64,000 bases of DNA from Bolinopsis microptera (lineage: Eukaryota > Ctenophora > Tentaculata > Lobata > Bolinopsidae). The stretch is from the NCBI RefSeq assembly GCF_026151205.1, contig NC_087080.1:14393337-14457336 (forward strand). Reading direction: 5' to 3'. Made by a program: the position numbers and the translations under genes. Under the pieces are notes generated by a model, which saw only the letters and a list, made by a program, of their open reading frames with translations, ran no database searches and was not told where the DNA came from. Below are positions 63,100 through 64,000 of this stretch, piece after piece. Each line of letters begins with the position of its first letter. Position 1 is the stretch's first letter.

Positions 63100-64000
63100 T
63101 ATTTTAGATTAAAGAATTGGCATTGGGAGAAATGAGATGCATCTAATCATTATCAGACAGGTAGAATTCAGCGTGACTATCGTTTGGATCTGTGGGTAGC
63201 ATTTCCGACCATAGGTGATCCTTAAGTTTGGCCTTGAAGATATCAGGACAGCTATGGTCTCTTATTTCGAGAGGAAGTTAATTCCAGAGCAGATGTGTCC
63301 GATAAAAGAATGATTTCTTAAGGAGACTGCTATTACACTGTGTTTGAACAAGAGTCGTTACATAACTTAGGCTGTCATGGTGACATGATCTTAAGCGTGT
63401 GCTTCCTTTGTATAGTTGTAAGTAATTAGGAAGCTCTTGTGTGCATACACCATTGACTATTTTGTGAAACAAGGTCAGGTCATTCAATTCAAACCTCTTG
63501 CTGAGAGGAAGGATTTTCAATTGATGACATTTGTAAGTATAGTTTTCAAAGGACTGATAGCTTGTGAATTCCTCATCAAAAATCCACTTAATACACCTTT
63601 TTTGAAAAGCATCCATCTTATCTAGTTGTGTTTTATTAAATGGACGCCAGATCACAGATTTGGGAACAGTGTTCAAATTGACTTCTAACAAGTGCAAGGT
63701 ATAAATTTCTTCTTCGTCTCACATCATGGACAAATGAGCAAGTGCGTTTCAGCAGCCCAAATTTTTGGTTAGCTTTGGACAATATTTTAGTTATGTGTTC
63801 TTCAAAACGAAAGCCCTGATTTATAACGACTCCAAGATCTGTTTCCGTACTGGTGTAATCTAAGGGAGTATTACCGAGCAAATATTGAAATCTGATAAAT
63901 GGAATAGGTAATATCCTACTGCTGAATTTCTTTCCAGGAATAGAGAGGACTTTACACTTTGATGGATGGAATCGCATTTTATTTTCTATGCTCCAAGAAT
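63100..64000 (-). pseudogene. LINE reverse transcriptase C-terminal remnant, cut by window end
   Basis: Two minus-strand frames: 63977-63636 (MRFHPSKCKVLSI, TETDLGVVINQGF, NQKFGLLKRTCSFV, YLALVRSQFEHCS) and 63697-63278 (PFNKTQLDKMDAFQKRCIKW, FELNDLTLFHKIVNG, KKSFFYRTHLLWN). They join with a frame change near 63660; the second stops at TAA just after LLWN, where LP is expected. It is related to the LINE at 19321-21860 but a different copy. The catalytic part lies beyond 64000. Confidence 0.88.

Noticed and set aside
1-64000. tRNA, 5S or snRNA genes
   Set aside because: I looked for A/B-box (GGTTCGANTCC) and similar signals and found only isolated partial matches (for example near 7425 and 29758) without a cloverleaf.

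Overview
The window is an animal (metazoan) nuclear genome segment, AT-rich and dominated by transposons. Spliced genes with GT-AG introns, an arrestin-domain family, a class A GPCR, a CCT chaperonin fragment, a tandem-BRCT gene, APE/RT LINEs, hAT and Mutator DNA transposons and TTAGGG-type telomeric DNA all point to an animal. The GPCR has Thr-Lys-Leu where DRY is usual and NFxxY in place of NPxxY, and HIRAN-like ORFs, CR1-type LINEs and a Penelope-like element are present. This fits an early-branching marine animal (cnidarian, placozoan or similar), but that is inference and the species is not identified.

Layout. 1-23.35 kb: a tandem duplication of a four-exon arrestin-domain (ARRDC/alpha-arrestin) gene. 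Copy A (exons 5473-13457) is intact. Copy B (to 23157) has exon 1 split by a 2.5-kb retroelement. Because the copies are nearly identical, each is an 'empty site' for insertions in the other. They give exact ends for a CR1 LINE (647-5354), a hAT-like element with an 8-bp target duplication (5671-8588) carrying a Mutator-like element inside it, a TIR MITE (10126-11563), and a 5'-truncated LINE (19321-21860). 23.5-23.8 kb: interstitial telomere-like array. 24-26.2 kb: an unidentified gene fragment and a single-exon orphan gene (25513-26130), with a ~400-bp direct repeat on each side; the second copy holds a perfect 66-bp palindrome. 28.1-29.6 kb: satellite with higher-order structure. 30-45 kb: a mosaic of MITEs, hAT elements and a TA-target element carrying a HIRAN-like ORF, plus a Penelope-like GIY-YIG fragment, a decayed LINE and two pairs of coding exons of unknown gene(s).

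45.4-56.1 kb: one minus-strand LINE with a coiled-coil/SGNH-like ORF1 and an APE-RT ORF2, split twice by DNA transposons that both left target duplications. One (47402-49026) carries two exons of the chaperonin gene CCT7, so it is a gene-capturing element. The other (49657-54576) is a 4.9-kb foldback element whose 1.3-1.5-kb inverted arms hold many copies of the palindrome GCGCTTATAAGCGC. 56.9-57.7 kb: broken Ty3-type integrase. 57.8-59.5 kb: a GPCR pseudogene and a TM1-only relic of a paralog. 61.0-62.4 kb: the C-terminal exons of an MDC1/PAXIP1-type tandem-BRCT gene. 63.1 kb to the end: a minus-strand LINE remnant.

Probably functional host genes are few: arrestin copy A, perhaps copy B, the orphan at 25.5 kb and the BRCT gene. 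The rest is mostly a layered record of mobile elements.
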